Shown here: in pieces, positions 24,794 through 34,504 of the stretch
Position numbering within the stretch: position 1 is the first letter of the stretch
Layout of the letters: every line of letters begins with the position of its first letter
Assembly: GCF_900128945.1 (NCBI RefSeq)
Contig: NZ_FQUD01000003.1
Coordinates: forward strand, 868,001 to 932,000
From: Chryseobacterium sp. OV279
GTDB taxonomy: Bacteria > Bacteroidota > Bacteroidia > Flavobacteriales > Weeksellaceae
Direction: 5' to 3'
DNA: 64,000 nucleotides
The notes under the pieces: model-generated
What the model saw: the letters and a program-made list of their open reading frames with translations, nothing else
Told to the model about the DNA's origin: nothing
The model's database searches: none
Program-made: the position numbers and the translations under genes

Positions 24794-27610
24794 TTACACG
24801 GTAACGGGTCTTTTTACAGGAGCATCATCTCTGTCGAAAACTCTGTTGATCACTGCATTCTGACTCTTTTCAAACATTTTGTGACTTCCCGGAGCCGGAG
24901 CACCGCTTGGTACCGGAGCTACCACCTGGATTCCTGTATCTCTGAAGTTTCTCAGGATATAAGACCATGCGCCCATGTTTTCAGGCTCTTCCTGAGCCCA
25001 GATCAGCTGTGTTCTACTGTCGTATTTGCTGAAGATAGCTTCTATTGCATCTGTCTGAAGCGGATATAACTGCTCGAATCTTACCAGTGCAATATTTTCA
25101 CAGTTAAGTTCTTCTTTCTTCGCTAATAATTCGAAGTACAGTTTACCTGAACACAATACTAATTTTTCTACTTTTTTAGGATCTGCTGTAGGATCGTCCA
25201 ATATCGGCTGGAATGAACCATTTGCGAAATCTTCCAGTGGAGAAACCACTTTAGGGTGTCGCAACAGAGATTTAGGGCTCATTACAATTAGCGGCTTTCT
25301 GAATGTCCATTTAAGCTGTCTTCTTAATAAGTGGAAATAGTTGGCTGGTGAAGTAACGTTGGCTACCACCATATTTTCGTTCGCACAAAGCGTTAAGAAT
25401 CTTTCTAGTCTTGCTGAAGAATGTTCTGCTCCCTGACCTTCTGAACCGTGAGGCAACAGCATCACCAATCCGTCCTGGATTTTCCATTTCTCTTCTGCAG
25501 CAGCCAGATACTGGTCTACGATGATCTGAGCACCGTTCACAAAGTCTCCGAACTGAGCTTCCCAGATCGTCAAAGTATTAGGAGAAACCATAGCATATCC
25601 ATAGTCGAAACCTAAAACTCCGTATTCTGAAAGGTGAGAGTTGAATACATCAAATCTGCTTTCTGATACATGTCTCAACGGGATATATTCTTCTTCCGTA
25701 TCTTCTGTTTTCACTACTGCGTGTCTGTGAGAGAATGTTCCTCTTTCCACATCTTCTCCGGAGATTCTTACATTGTGACCTTCCACAAGAAGCGTAGCAT
25801 ATGCCAACCATTCTCCAAGAGCCCAGTCTAATGAATTTCCTTCAATAGCTTTAACACGGTTATCAAACAGTCTTGTAATTTTATTGATGAACTTTTTGTC
25901 TGCAGGAAGAGATGACATTTTAATGGCCAGTTCTTTAAGCTTCTCTAAGTCATATTTTGTATCTACAGGAATCTGAACTGCCCCTCTTTTCCCAATAGGA
26001 TAATTGGTCCAGTCATCTGCCATGAACAGATCCATTACATTTTTCTCGATTTCTTTGGAAGCATCAAAGTCTTTATCTAAAAGCACTTTGAAATCTGATT
26101 CCATTTTCGCGATCACATCATTCGAAGTGATGCTGTCCTTAAGTAATTTATCTTTATAAATTTCTCTTGGGTTCGGGTGTTTTGAAATTAATTTATACAG
26201 ATTAGGCTGTGTAAATCTAGGCTCATCACCTTCGTTGTGACCATATTTTCTGTATCCTAATAAATCGATATAAACGTCTTTTCCGAACTTCGCTCTGAAG
26301 TCTGCTGCAAAATGCATTGCATGAACTACCGCTTCAGCATCGTCAGCATTAACGTGCATTACCGGAGATTCCGTTACTTTTGCAATGTCTGTACAGTATG
26401 TTGAAGATCTTGCATCCGCATAGTTGGTGGTAAACGAAACCTGGTTGTTAACAACGATATGAACCGTTCCACCTGTTTTGTATCCTTCCAGCGTCATCAT
26501 CTGAGCCACTTCATAAGCGATACCCTGGCCGGCAATAGCACCGTCACCGTGGATCACGATAGGAAGAATCTTAGAACCTTCTCCTTTGTATTTGTCATCT
26601 ATCTTCGCACGGCAGATCCCTTCTACAAGAGCTGCTACGGTTTCAAGGTGAGATGGATTCGGGGTAAGGTTGATCGCTACTTCTTCTCCTGAAGCTGTTT
26701 TCACTATTTTAGATGATCCTAAGTGATATTTAACGTCACCAGAGAATACATCCTCTTCAAATTCTTTTCCTTCAAATTCTGAGAAGATCTGCTTGTAAGA
26801 TTTCCCGAAGATGTTTGATAACACGTTCAGTCTACCTCTGTGAGCCATCCCAAGAACAACTTCGTCTACTCCTAACTGAGAAGATCTTGAGATCAACTGA
26901 TCAAGTGCAGGGATTAATGTTTCACCTCCTTCCAGAGAGAATCTCTTCTGTCCTACGAACTTGGTGTGAAGGTAGTTTTCGAAAGCTACCGCCTGATTTA
27001 ATTTCAGTAAAATCTCAGTTTTTTCGTTGGCAGAAAGACTTGGGTGATTTTCGTTCACCTGAAGCCATTTCTTGATGAAATCTTTTTCTTCAACGTTGTT
27101 GATATACGTATACTCTACCCCGATAGAATCGCAGTAGATGCTTTCTAAATGCTTGATCAGGTCCTGTAGTGTTGCAGGTTCTTTCATCCCTGTTTCAACA
27201 GCACAGTTGAATTTTGTATTTAAATCCTCCTTGCTAAGACCGAAGTTCTCGATGTCTAAAGTGGGCGTATAGTGTCTTCTTTCTCTAACCGGGTTTGTTT
27301 TTGTGAACAAGTGCCCTCTCGTTCTGTAAGCCTCAATAAGGTTTACTACCTTGAACTCTTTTTTGATGTGCTCAGGAACTTCTCCACCGGCTACTGCCTG
27401 AGAGATCTGCTGTACTGCCGGAGCAACGCTGGCCGGAGCCTGAATGTATTGAATGTTATCATCATCTCCATAGTTCTCCAAAGCGAAATCGAAACCTTGA
27501 AAAAAGGCTTTCCATGATGGCTCCAAAGAATCCGGGAATTTTAAGTATTGTTGGTATAAATCCTCAATTAACTGAGAATGAGCTGCGTTTAGGAATGAAA
27601 ATCTGTCCAT
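24794..27610 (-). CDS. sucA: 2-oxoglutarate dehydrogenase E1 (thiamine diphosphate)
   Basis: 938-aa E1 subunit that decarboxylates 2-oxoglutarate and passes the succinyl group to the SucB lipoyl arm. Starts with the family N-terminal arm (AHSQLIEDLYQQYLKFPDSLEPSWKAFF). The ThDP site follows: GMAHRGRLNVLSN, HLGSS, and the GDGAIAGQGIAYE and NNQVSFTT Mg-ThDP motif. The transketolase-like second half contains LLPHGSEGQGAEHSSARLERFL and the C-terminal WAQEEPENMGAW. Length and motifs are complete. The E3 gene (lpd) is not in this window. Confidence 0.97.
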   Translation of the reverse strand: MDRFSFLNAAHSQLIEDLYQQYLKFPDSLEPSWKAFFQGFDFALENYGDDDNIQYIQAPASVAPAVQQISQAVAGGEVPEHIKKEFKVVNLIEAYRTRGHLFTKTNPVRERRHYTPTLDIENFGLSKEDLNTKFNCAVETGMKEPATLQDLIKHLESIYCDSIGVEYTYINNVEEKDFIKKWLQVNENHPSLSANEKTEILLKLNQAVAFENYLHTKFVGQKRFSLEGGETLIPALDQLISRSSQLGVDEVVLGMAHRGRLNVLSNIFGKSYKQIFSEFEGKEFEEDVFSGDVKYHLGSSKIVKTASGEEVAINLTPNPSHLETVAALVEGICRAKIDDKYKGEGSKILPIVIHGDGAIAGQGIAYEVAQMMTLEGYKTGGTVHIVVNNQVSFTTNYADARSSTYCTDIAKVTESPVMHVNADDAEAVVHAMHFAADFRAKFGKDVYIDLLGYRKYGHNEGDEPRFTQPNLYKLISKHPNPREIYKDKLLKDSITSNDVIAKMESDFKVLLDKDFDASKEIEKNVMDLFMADDWTNYPIGKRGAVQIPVDTKYDLEKLKELAIKMSSLPADKKFINKITRLFDNRVKAIEGNSLDWALGEWLAYATLLVEGHNVRISGEDVERGTFSHRHAVVKTEDTEEEYIPLRHVSESRFDVFNSHLSEYGVLGFDYGYAMVSPNTLTIWEAQFGDFVNGAQIIVDQYLAAAEEKWKIQDGLVMLLPHGSEGQGAEHSSARLERFLTLCANENMVVANVTSPANYFHLLRRQLKWTFRKPLIVMSPKSLLRHPKVVSPLEDFANGSFQPILDDPTADPKKVEKLVLCSGKLYFELLAKKEELNCENIALVRFEQLYPLQTDAIEAIFSKYDSRTQLIWAQEEPENMGAWSYILRNFRDTGIQVVAPVPSGAPAPGSHKMFEKSQNAVINRVFDRDDAPVKRPVTV

Positions 27611-27656
27611 TATTACAGTTTATCTATTATTAAAATTTATTTGTAGAATTAATCTT

Positions 27657-27664
27657 CAAATTTA
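27657..27664 (-). promoter_or_regulatory. -7 box of sucA-sucB
   Basis: Minus-strand TAAATTTG, 46 bases upstream of the sucA ATG. Matches TAnnTTTG. No clear -33 TTG. Confidence 0.45.
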
Positions 27665-27734
27665 ATAAAAAAAACCGAGTTAAGACAGCCTGAGACCGTT
27701 AAAAAAAATTAAGAAAAAAATAAATGAAAAAAAA

Positions 27735-28775
27735 TTACTTAAACACTGATAATGAGAGCTTCATGTTCACCTCCTGTCCTTCTATTGGACGTTCAATAAA
27801 GGTTTGTCTGATATCTCCGAAGCGCATCTCGTCTTTTTTGGCCTTCTGAATCAGCTGCTGAACTGCCCTTATTCTGCCTTCATAATTTCCTTTATAGTAG
27901 ATCACATAGTTTTGAGAAGGATTGATTGTACGGAAATTGAAATTATTATCCGTAACTCCAATCTTCTTGGAAAGTGGAATTCCCAAGAAGTAAGAAACCT
28001 CTTTGTCTTTATAGTTATCCGCATCCGTAATCAATACCGGAAAGCCGAATTCATCGTCTTTTTTACCAAGATCCATCGTGATATAATTGTAAATTTTACT
28101 GTAATTCATCACGATATTTTTATACAGCGCCTCCTTCTTGTTGGATGCACTGACATTGATACCCAAAATCAGCTTATCCTCTTCATTTTCTACCATCAGA
28201 CTGTCATATTTGATGGAGGCCATCTGGTTATCTTTTTCCACTTTATTGCCCAGTACATTTTTCAGATTCACCATGCTTTTATTGATGTTTTCAGCAAACC
28301 GGTCTTCTGTCCAGAAATTTTCCACTCTCCTTAACACAGAAAGCTTAGGCGTATGTACGTTCCAGGTAATTTTCGTTTTTTCTGCAGACACCACTTTGAA
28401 CTGAACATCAACAACCGTCGGGTTCTCATTTCTGTCCTCAAAAAGCTGATAACGCAGGCTTTTTTGCGGGTTCTCGTAACGGATGAACATTTCCCCGTCC
28501 GTATCGTTTTTAGGATCTACATAGCTGATGGCACCACCCTGACCTTCGTAAGGGGTGTAATAATCTATGTCAATAGACTGCGAACTCGTAAAAAAGTTGT
28601 TCCAGCGCGTAAAATGCTGAAGATTATTAAACTGGGCAAAGACTTTATCGATGGGATAATCGATCTCTTTTTCTATCTTAAAGTCCTTGTTTTCATCCAC
28701 AAAATAATACATGGAAGCAGCATAAGCTCCTACCAGCAAAACAAGAATCACGGCTGTAATTTTAAAAAAACGCAT
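27735..28775 (-). CDS. Membrane-anchored SRPBCC-domain protein
   Basis: 346-aa protein with one N-terminal transmembrane helix (about 5-24), then a START/SRPBCC-like domain (about 30-165: EKEIDYPIDKVFAQFNNLQHFTRWNNFF, then TKITWNVHTPKLSVLRRVENFW). The second half resembles the GyrI-like/AraC effector-binding fold (YVIYYKGNYEGRIRAVQQLIQKA). The pairing of a polyketide cyclase-like domain with a GyrI-like half is seen in Bacteroidota proteins of unknown role. I infer small-molecule or lipid binding on the periplasmic side. Start set at the ATG at 28775. The ORF extends six codons further to 28793. Confidence 0.75.
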   Translation of the reverse strand: MRFFKITAVILVLLVGAYAASMYYFVDENKDFKIEKEIDYPIDKVFAQFNNLQHFTRWNNFFTSSQSIDIDYYTPYEGQGGAISYVDPKNDTDGEMFIRYENPQKSLRYQLFEDRNENPTVVDVQFKVVSAEKTKITWNVHTPKLSVLRRVENFWTEDRFAENINKSMVNLKNVLGNKVEKDNQMASIKYDSLMVENEEDKLILGINVSASNKKEALYKNIVMNYSKIYNYITMDLGKKDDEFGFPVLITDADNYKDKEVSYFLGIPLSKKIGVTDNNFNFRTINPSQNYVIYYKGNYEGRIRAVQQLIQKAKKDEMRFGDIRQTFIERPIEGQEVNMKLSLSVFK

Positions 28776-29148
28776 CGCACAAAAGTAAGACAAATAAAAA
28801 AAGTGACCAATATGTTGATCACCCTAGTTTTATGTTTAACACTAATTAACCTGATAGAGGTTAAAGGTAAGAAGATAGATGTGGGAAGATGGAAGTTAAT
28901 GTCCGGAACTTTATGGGTTGAAAGTCCTTTTCATAACTCATTAAATTTTATAGTTGGACAATCGCAAAGGCGCAGGAATTTATCTCCGATAAAATTGTAT
29001 AATGTCATTGCGAGGAGCTATGCGACGAAGCAATCTCTAAAATACTTTTTTGTGGCATAAATCAGAGATTGCTTCACCTAAAGGTTCGCAATGACAAGGT
29101 GTTTTTACATATATCACATGAAAGAAAACAGCTTCAAAAGTCTTCTTC
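28776..29148. other. 373-bp intergenic region upstream of the SRPBCC gene
   Basis: No gene. Left part is AT-rich and must hold the promoter of the SRPBCC gene. The right part (29003-29096) is a long imperfect inverted repeat described separately. An open frame across the region is translated repeat, not a gene. Confidence 0.5.
29003..29096. repeat. Long palindromic repeat (TGTCATTGCGA arms)
   Basis: Two-part inverted repeat: TGTCATTGCGA (29003-29013) pairs with TCGCAATGACA (29086-29096), and GAAGCAATCTCT (29027-29038) pairs with AGAGATTGCTTC (29064-29075), around an AT-rich loop. The sequence type (TTGCGA..GAAGCAATCTC) is known as a dispersed palindromic element in many bacterial genomes. 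It would fold into a long hairpin near the 3' end of glgC. Confidence 0.8.
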
Positions 29149-30417
29149 TCATCCAATGTGTGTTCCTGAAGGAAGAACTGCTCCTTTCTTCACGACTACG
29201 ATTCCATCCTGAACGGAATGGGTTCCGTAATCACCATCCGGAAGATGCTTTCCTCCAATGATCTTGACATTGTCGCCGATGTAACAGTTTTTATCAAGAA
29301 TCGCCTTTTCAATGTAACAGTATTTCCCGATTCCCATATTGGGACGGCCGTTTCTGTCATTGAGAACAATTTCTGTGGTATTTTGATAGAAATCAGCACC
29401 CATCACGTAAGAATTTACGATGGTACTTCCTTTATCTATTCTTGTTCTGTTTCCGATCACTGAATTCTCGATCTTATCGGCCATAATGATGCATCCGTCC
29501 CCGAAAACGGCCTTGCTTACGTAAGAACCGTTGATTTTAGACGGCGGAAGCATCCTCGCCCTTGTATAAATAGGTGAAGAAGAAAACAGATTGAACTGCG
29601 GAAGATCCTGACAAAGGTCCAGATTCGCTTCGTAAAACGATTCTATGGTTCCGATATCCGTCCAATACCCTTCGTACTGATAGCTTAATGTTTTATACTT
29701 CCCTATTGAGTTTGGAATGATATCTTTTCCGAAATCATCGCCGGCTCCATCTTCGAACATCTTTTTAAGAATTGTTCTCGTGAAAATATAGATTCCCATC
29801 GAGGCCAGATATTCTTTTCCTTTGTGCTTGTTTTCCTCTGAAACTTCAGATTTTAGGCTGTCCAGAATATCGTATTCCGGTTTTTCATAGAAAGAGGTGA
29901 TATTTCCGTCATCATCAGACTTTAAAATCCCGAATCCGGTCGCATCCTTCGCCACCACCGGAATGGTCGCAATCGTTACATCGCCTCCGTTTTCAATATG
30001 AAAATCCAGCATTTCCCTGAAATCCATCTGATAGAGCTGGTCCCCGGAAAGGATCAGAATATAGTCATAATCATACTTTTCCAGGTGCTTCATCGACTGG
30101 CGGACCGCATCGGCTGTTCCCTGATACCAGCTTTCATTTTCCACATTCTGCTCGGCAGCAAGAATATCTACAAAACCTTTGCTGAAAATATCAAAGTGGT
30201 AAGAATTCTTGATATGTGAATTTAAGGAAGCTGAATTAAACTGCGTTAAAACCAGGATTTTATTGAGTCCCGAATTCAGACAGTTGGAAATTGGAATATC
30301 TACCAGCCTGTATTTTCCTGCAATAGGAACTGCCGGTTTTGATCTTGAATACGTTAACGGGAATAATCTTGTCCCTCTGCCGCCTCCCAAAACAATGGAG
30401 ATTACATTTCGTTTCAT
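29149..30417 (-). CDS. glgC: Glucose-1-phosphate adenylyltransferase
   Basis: 422-aa ADP-glucose pyrophosphorylase making ADP-glucose from ATP and glucose-1-phosphate, the committed step of glycogen synthesis. GGGRGTRLFPLTYSRSKPAVPIAGKYRLVDIPISNCLNSG at the N-terminus is the nucleotide-binding block. LILSGDQLYQMDF holds the catalytic Asp. A C-terminal left-handed beta-helix has hexapeptide-like repeats (ending DGIVVVKKGAVLPSGTHIG). Last gene of the glgB-glgA-lipoprotein-glgC series on this strand. Confidence 0.96.
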   Translation of the reverse strand: MKRNVISIVLGGGRGTRLFPLTYSRSKPAVPIAGKYRLVDIPISNCLNSGLNKILVLTQFNSASLNSHIKNSYHFDIFSKGFVDILAAEQNVENESWYQGTADAVRQSMKHLEKYDYDYILILSGDQLYQMDFREMLDFHIENGGDVTIATIPVVAKDATGFGILKSDDDGNITSFYEKPEYDILDSLKSEVSEENKHKGKEYLASMGIYIFTRTILKKMFEDGAGDDFGKDIIPNSIGKYKTLSYQYEGYWTDIGTIESFYEANLDLCQDLPQFNLFSSSPIYTRARMLPPSKINGSYVSKAVFGDGCIIMADKIENSVIGNRTRIDKGSTIVNSYVMGADFYQNTTEIVLNDRNGRPNMGIGKYCYIEKAILDKNCYIGDNVKIIGGKHLPDGDYGTHSVQDGIVVVKKGAVLPSGTHIG

Positions 30418-30431
30418 AAGTATCTTGCGTT

Positions 30432-30968
30432 TTATTGAATTAAATTTACTGTTCTATTCTTAGTGTTTACTGACAATCTAAAGCATTCTTTATTTTCGTA
30501 TTTGAGTTCATGATTGTAAACAATGACTTTAAATTCGCCCTCGTTATTAAGCTCAAATACCTCTTTATCTACATTATATGCTTCTATGTAATGCTTTTTA
30601 AGTTCATCCCTGAACAATTTATTCGTGATCAGAATATCCATAACATCTACATTTTTCATGGCAAAATCCTGCATATCATTAGCATATGCTGCCCTCCAGC
30701 CTTTTCCGTATTTTCTTTCTATTGCAGCGTAGGTTCTTTTATTAATAGCATTTACAGCCCTTCCTTCTTCATTACTTATCATACACCCTGCTACAGCATA
30801 ATGCTTAATTTTCCATTTTTCAGATATCCCATCCATCTTCTCCTGTGCGCCCATTTCAGGCAATCCATATCCATAAATCCAGTAATATCCGCCGTGGTAA
30901 CTCCCTTCATCTTTTTTACACGAAGAAAGCATGATCATGATGATAAAAAGAAAACCGGCAACTTTCAT
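30432..30968 (-). CDS. Putative lipoprotein inside the glycogen operon
   Basis: 178-aa protein with a lipoprotein signal peptide (MKVAGFLFIIMIMLSSCKKDE; lipobox LSSC, +2 Lys). The mature part is unfamiliar: a Tyr/Gly-rich start (GSYHGGYYWIYGYG), then a mixed helical region with AAIERKYGKGW, and a C-terminal strand-rich end. It starts 4 bases after the glgA stop and ends 14 bases before glgC, so it is surely co-transcribed. No link to glycogen is recognisable. Start moved from a GTG at 30971 to the ATG at 30968. Confidence 0.7.
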   Translation of the reverse strand: MKVAGFLFIIMIMLSSCKKDEGSYHGGYYWIYGYGLPEMGAQEKMDGISEKWKIKHYAVAGCMISNEEGRAVNAINKRTYAAIERKYGKGWRAAYANDMQDFAMKNVDVMDILITNKLFRDELKKHYIEAYNVDKEVFELNNEGEFKVIVYNHELKYENKECFRLSVNTKNRTVNLIQ

Positions 30969-30972
30969 CACA

Positions 30973-32379
30973 TCAGTTATTATATAAAGCTATATATTTT
31001 TCTGCAGATTTCTCCCATGCAAAGTCAAAATTCATGTTCGCATGAATCAACTCCTTCATTACCCCTTTCTGATTATAAATTGCCATCGCCCTGTTCATGG
31101 CGTGGACAATATCATCTACCCCCGGATAGGTGAAATTCAAACCAGCTCCTCCGGTTGAAATATCTTCTACCGTATCCCTCAAACCTCCGGTATATCTTAC
31201 GACAGGAACCGTGCCATATCTCATGGAATACATCTGGTTCAGTCCGCAAGGCTCTACTCTTGACGGCATCAGCAGAAAGTCCGCCGAAGCATAGATCTTA
31301 TGGGAAAGATGCTCTTTGTAGCCCAGATCCAGTGCAAAATTGGTATAGGTATGTTCGTATTCTTTAAGCTTATTCTCAATGTAGGTGTTTCCTGAACCGA
31401 GAATCATAATATTTAAAGCGCCGTAACTCTGTTTAATGCTTTTCCAGACGACATCCGGAAGGAAATCGGCTCCTTTTTCCGTAGCAAATCTTCCAATAAA
31501 AGCAAACAAAGGAAGATCAGGTTTCAAACCGTATTCTTTGCAGAGTTTTTCTTTGTTTTTCTTCTTTTGGGCAACCGCATTTTTACTATTGAAATTAAAA
31601 TCCAGCATCGGATCTGTTTCAGGGTCCCAAACTTCCGTATCAATCCCGTTGATGATCCCATACGCCTTTCCAAATTCTTCACGCACCAGGCTTTCCAGTC
31701 CACGGAAGCTGATGAACAGTTCTTCCAGATACCCTTCAGAAACAGTGGTAAAAGCATCAGCACATTTAATCATACTTGCCAATGGATTCATATAACCATT
31801 CCAGTCCATAAGACCCCATTTATATGAATCAAAAGACGGCATATAATTCGCCATATTCCAGCTCATCATGCCCTGATATTCCCCGTTGTGGATTGTTCCT
31901 ATTGTTTTTACTCCTTTTAAAAATTCAAATTCCGGACAGTGCTGGGTCATAAAAGGCACTAATCCTGTATGGTAATCGTGGCAGTGCAGGACATGCGGAC
32001 GGATCTTCATGGCAGTCAGCCAATGCAGTACCGCATGCTGAAAAGCGATAAACTGAAAACTTTCATCCTGATACCCATAAGGATTCTCCCGGTCTAAAAG
32101 TCCCGGAACCTTTACCATATACAGCTCAAATCCCAAAGTATCCGTTTTCTCCTTCATCACCTGAACCTGCAGCATATCCGGTCCCTGATGGATAAAACCA
32201 TCAAAAACGATGTCAAATTCATGATTATGGACGAAAGGTTTGTTGTACCACGGCATGACCACCTTGGCGTCTATTTCTTTTATTTTGTTCTGATACTTCG
32301 GCAATGCGCCTACAACATCTGCCAGGCCGCCTACTTTGGCTACCGGATAACATTCTGTACTTAAGTGATAGATTACCAT
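30973..32379 (-). CDS. glgA: Glycogen synthase (ADP-glucose, GT5)
   Basis: 468-aa starch/glycogen synthase elongating alpha-1,4-glucan from ADP-glucose. N-terminal KVGGLADVVGALP is the ADP-glucose binding KxGGL motif near residue 16. HNGEYQG, DAFTTVSEGY and GIDTEVWDP are GT5 features. C-terminal MPSRVEPCGLNQMYSMRYGTVPVVRYTGGLRDTV is the second nucleotide-sugar site with the E-x7-E region. GT-B fold, full length. Downstream of glgB by about 60 bases. Confidence 0.96.
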   Translation of the reverse strand: MVIYHLSTECYPVAKVGGLADVVGALPKYQNKIKEIDAKVVMPWYNKPFVHNHEFDIVFDGFIHQGPDMLQVQVMKEKTDTLGFELYMVKVPGLLDRENPYGYQDESFQFIAFQHAVLHWLTAMKIRPHVLHCHDYHTGLVPFMTQHCPEFEFLKGVKTIGTIHNGEYQGMMSWNMANYMPSFDSYKWGLMDWNGYMNPLASMIKCADAFTTVSEGYLEELFISFRGLESLVREEFGKAYGIINGIDTEVWDPETDPMLDFNFNSKNAVAQKKKNKEKLCKEYGLKPDLPLFAFIGRFATEKGADFLPDVVWKSIKQSYGALNIMILGSGNTYIENKLKEYEHTYTNFALDLGYKEHLSHKIYASADFLLMPSRVEPCGLNQMYSMRYGTVPVVRYTGGLRDTVEDISTGGAGLNFTYPGVDDIVHAMNRAMAIYNQKGVMKELIHANMNFDFAWEKSAEKYIALYNN

Positions 32380-32438
32380 AATTTCAGTGTCATTTGTATT
32401 TTGTCAGATTTTGCTTTAATTCCCAACATCATCATTCT

Positions 32439-34385
32439 TTATTTCTTATGTTTTATTCTGTGTAATTTATACTTTTTATCTTTTTTCTGTCTTAAAACAA
32501 TTCCAGCCAATGGTGGCAGTTTTAAGGTGATAGATTTCGGATGGCGCATCCATTCTTCATATTTTTCATTCAGAATTTCAGCTTCCGTCCCGCTTCCGCT
32601 ATATCTGTGATCATCAGAATTAAGAACAACTTCCCAATGAGTTCCTGCGCTCACTCCTATTGTATACTCCAAAACCTGTGGTGTCAGATTCAAAACAACC
32701 ATCAGAACATCATCTCTTCTTTTCCCTTTTCTCAGATATACATACACCGAATTCTCCAGATCATCCGCTTCTACCCATTCAAACCCGTTTTTATTAAACT
32801 GATTTTCGTAGAATGCAGTTTCATCCCGATAAAGATGATTAAGATCTTTTACAAGCGTCTGCATTCCTTTATGAACAGGATATTCCAGCAAATGCCAATC
32901 CAGACTGCGGGTAAAATTCCATTCACCGGTTTGTGCGAATTCATCTCCCATAAAGAGAAGCTTAGCTCCCGGATGGGTATACATATACACGTAAAGCGCA
33001 CGGAGATTGGCAAATTTCTGCCATTCGTCGCCTGGCATTTTATAAATAAGACTTGCTTTCCCGTGGACTACTTCATCATGTGACAGCGGCATCATATAAT
33101 TTTCATTATACATATACACGGAGGCAAAAGTAATTTTATGATGATGGTATTTTCTGTTTTCGGGAGATTCTTTAAAATAATCCAGCGTATCATGCATCCA
33201 TCCCATCATCCATTTCATTCCGAAACCTACGCCACCGTCATGAACGGGTTTTGTAAGCAGAGGAAAATCTGAACTTTCTTCAGCTATCGTCATGATGCTG
33301 TCGCCAAATTCTTTATAAACCGCCGTATTGAATTCCTGCAGGAAAGCTTTGGCTTCAAGGTTTACATTTCCACCTTCTATATTGGGTTCCCATTCCCCCT
33401 CGTTCCTTGAATAATCCAGATGAAGCATTGAGGTCACCGCATCTACACGAAGTCCGTCGGCATGATACCGTTCCAGCCAGAACATGGCATTGGAAATCAG
33501 AAAAGATTTAACCTCATTTCTGCCGTAATTGAAAATATATGACTTCCAGTCGGGATGAAAACCTTTTCTCGGATCTTCATGCTCATAAAGATAGGAACCG
33601 TCGAAACGGTGAAGTCCATTAGCATCACCCGGAAAATGGGACGGTACCCAATCCAGAATAACCCCGATATCATTTTTATGAAGTTCATCAATCAGAAACA
33701 TCAGATCCTGTGGTGAACCGAAACGTGAAGTAGCGGCAAAAAAACCTGTGATCTGATATCCCCAGCTCGGGTCATACGGATATTCCATAACCGGCATGAA
33801 TTCTACGTGCGTAAAACCCATTTCCTTGGCATAAGGAACCAGCTTTTTAGCAATATCACGATAATTTAAATAATCATCCGGAGCTTCTCCCTGTCTGACC
33901 CATGAACCCAGATGAAGTTCGTAAACGGATATCGGTGCGTCCAGACTGTTATTCTTCCAGCGCTTTTCCATCCATTCTTCATCACTCCATTCGTACCAAG
34001 TTGTGGAAACCAATGATGCCGCCTGCAGATTCTGCTCCCAGCTTAAAGCATAAGGATCACTTTTCTCCAGAATGTCACCTCTAGCTGTTTCTATAGCATA
34101 TTTATATAAAGTACCCCATGTAAGTCCGGCAATAAAACCTTCCCAAATTCCGGAGCCGTCCCATCTCGGGAACAGAATATGATCTTTATGATTCCAGTTG
34201 TTGAAATTTCCTATAACGGAAACTTTTTTGGCATAGGGAGCCCAGACCGAAAAATAGACGCCTTTTACACCGTCTTTTTCAACAGAGTGTGCTCCAAATT
34301 TCCCATACAGCTTATAATGCCTTCCTTCTTTGAAAAGGTAGACATCATGATCCGTGAACAGCGTATAGGTTTTAACAGAATTCAT
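32439..34385 (-). CDS. glgB: 1,4-alpha-glucan branching enzyme (GH13)
   Basis: 648-aa branching enzyme introducing alpha-1,6 branches. N-terminal CBM48 (GVYFSVWAPYAKKVSVIGNFNNWNHKDH), then the GH13 barrel: GVILDWVPSHFP, DGLRVDAVTSML (nucleophile Asp), IAEESSDFP (acid Glu), and MPLSHDEVVHGK with the third catalytic Asp. C-terminal all-beta domain. First gene of the glycogen cluster. The TTG at 34388 is not the likely start; ATG 34385 (MNSVKTYTLF) is. Confidence 0.96.
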   Translation of the reverse strand: MNSVKTYTLFTDHDVYLFKEGRHYKLYGKFGAHSVEKDGVKGVYFSVWAPYAKKVSVIGNFNNWNHKDHILFPRWDGSGIWEGFIAGLTWGTLYKYAIETARGDILEKSDPYALSWEQNLQAASLVSTTWYEWSDEEWMEKRWKNNSLDAPISVYELHLGSWVRQGEAPDDYLNYRDIAKKLVPYAKEMGFTHVEFMPVMEYPYDPSWGYQITGFFAATSRFGSPQDLMFLIDELHKNDIGVILDWVPSHFPGDANGLHRFDGSYLYEHEDPRKGFHPDWKSYIFNYGRNEVKSFLISNAMFWLERYHADGLRVDAVTSMLHLDYSRNEGEWEPNIEGGNVNLEAKAFLQEFNTAVYKEFGDSIMTIAEESSDFPLLTKPVHDGGVGFGMKWMMGWMHDTLDYFKESPENRKYHHHKITFASVYMYNENYMMPLSHDEVVHGKASLIYKMPGDEWQKFANLRALYVYMYTHPGAKLLFMGDEFAQTGEWNFTRSLDWHLLEYPVHKGMQTLVKDLNHLYRDETAFYENQFNKNGFEWVEADDLENSVYVYLRKGKRRDDVLMVVLNLTPQVLEYTIGVSAGTHWEVVLNSDDHRYSGSGTEAEILNEKYEEWMRHPKSITLKLPPLAGIVLRQKKDKKYKLHRIKHKK

Positions 34386-34504
34386 CAAGATATGGTCTTA
34401 CTTTATTTTTTTCTGAAACTACGAAAATTCCCTGCAATAACGGTTAATAATTAGTCAATTTATTATTATGTTAACAGACTTTTGAATGAGATACCACTTA
34501 TTGT

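Noticed and set aside
28353..29060. 235-aa ORF across the SRPBCC gene and the repeat region
   Set aside because: Antisense shadow of the SRPBCC gene joined to translated repeat; no protein character.
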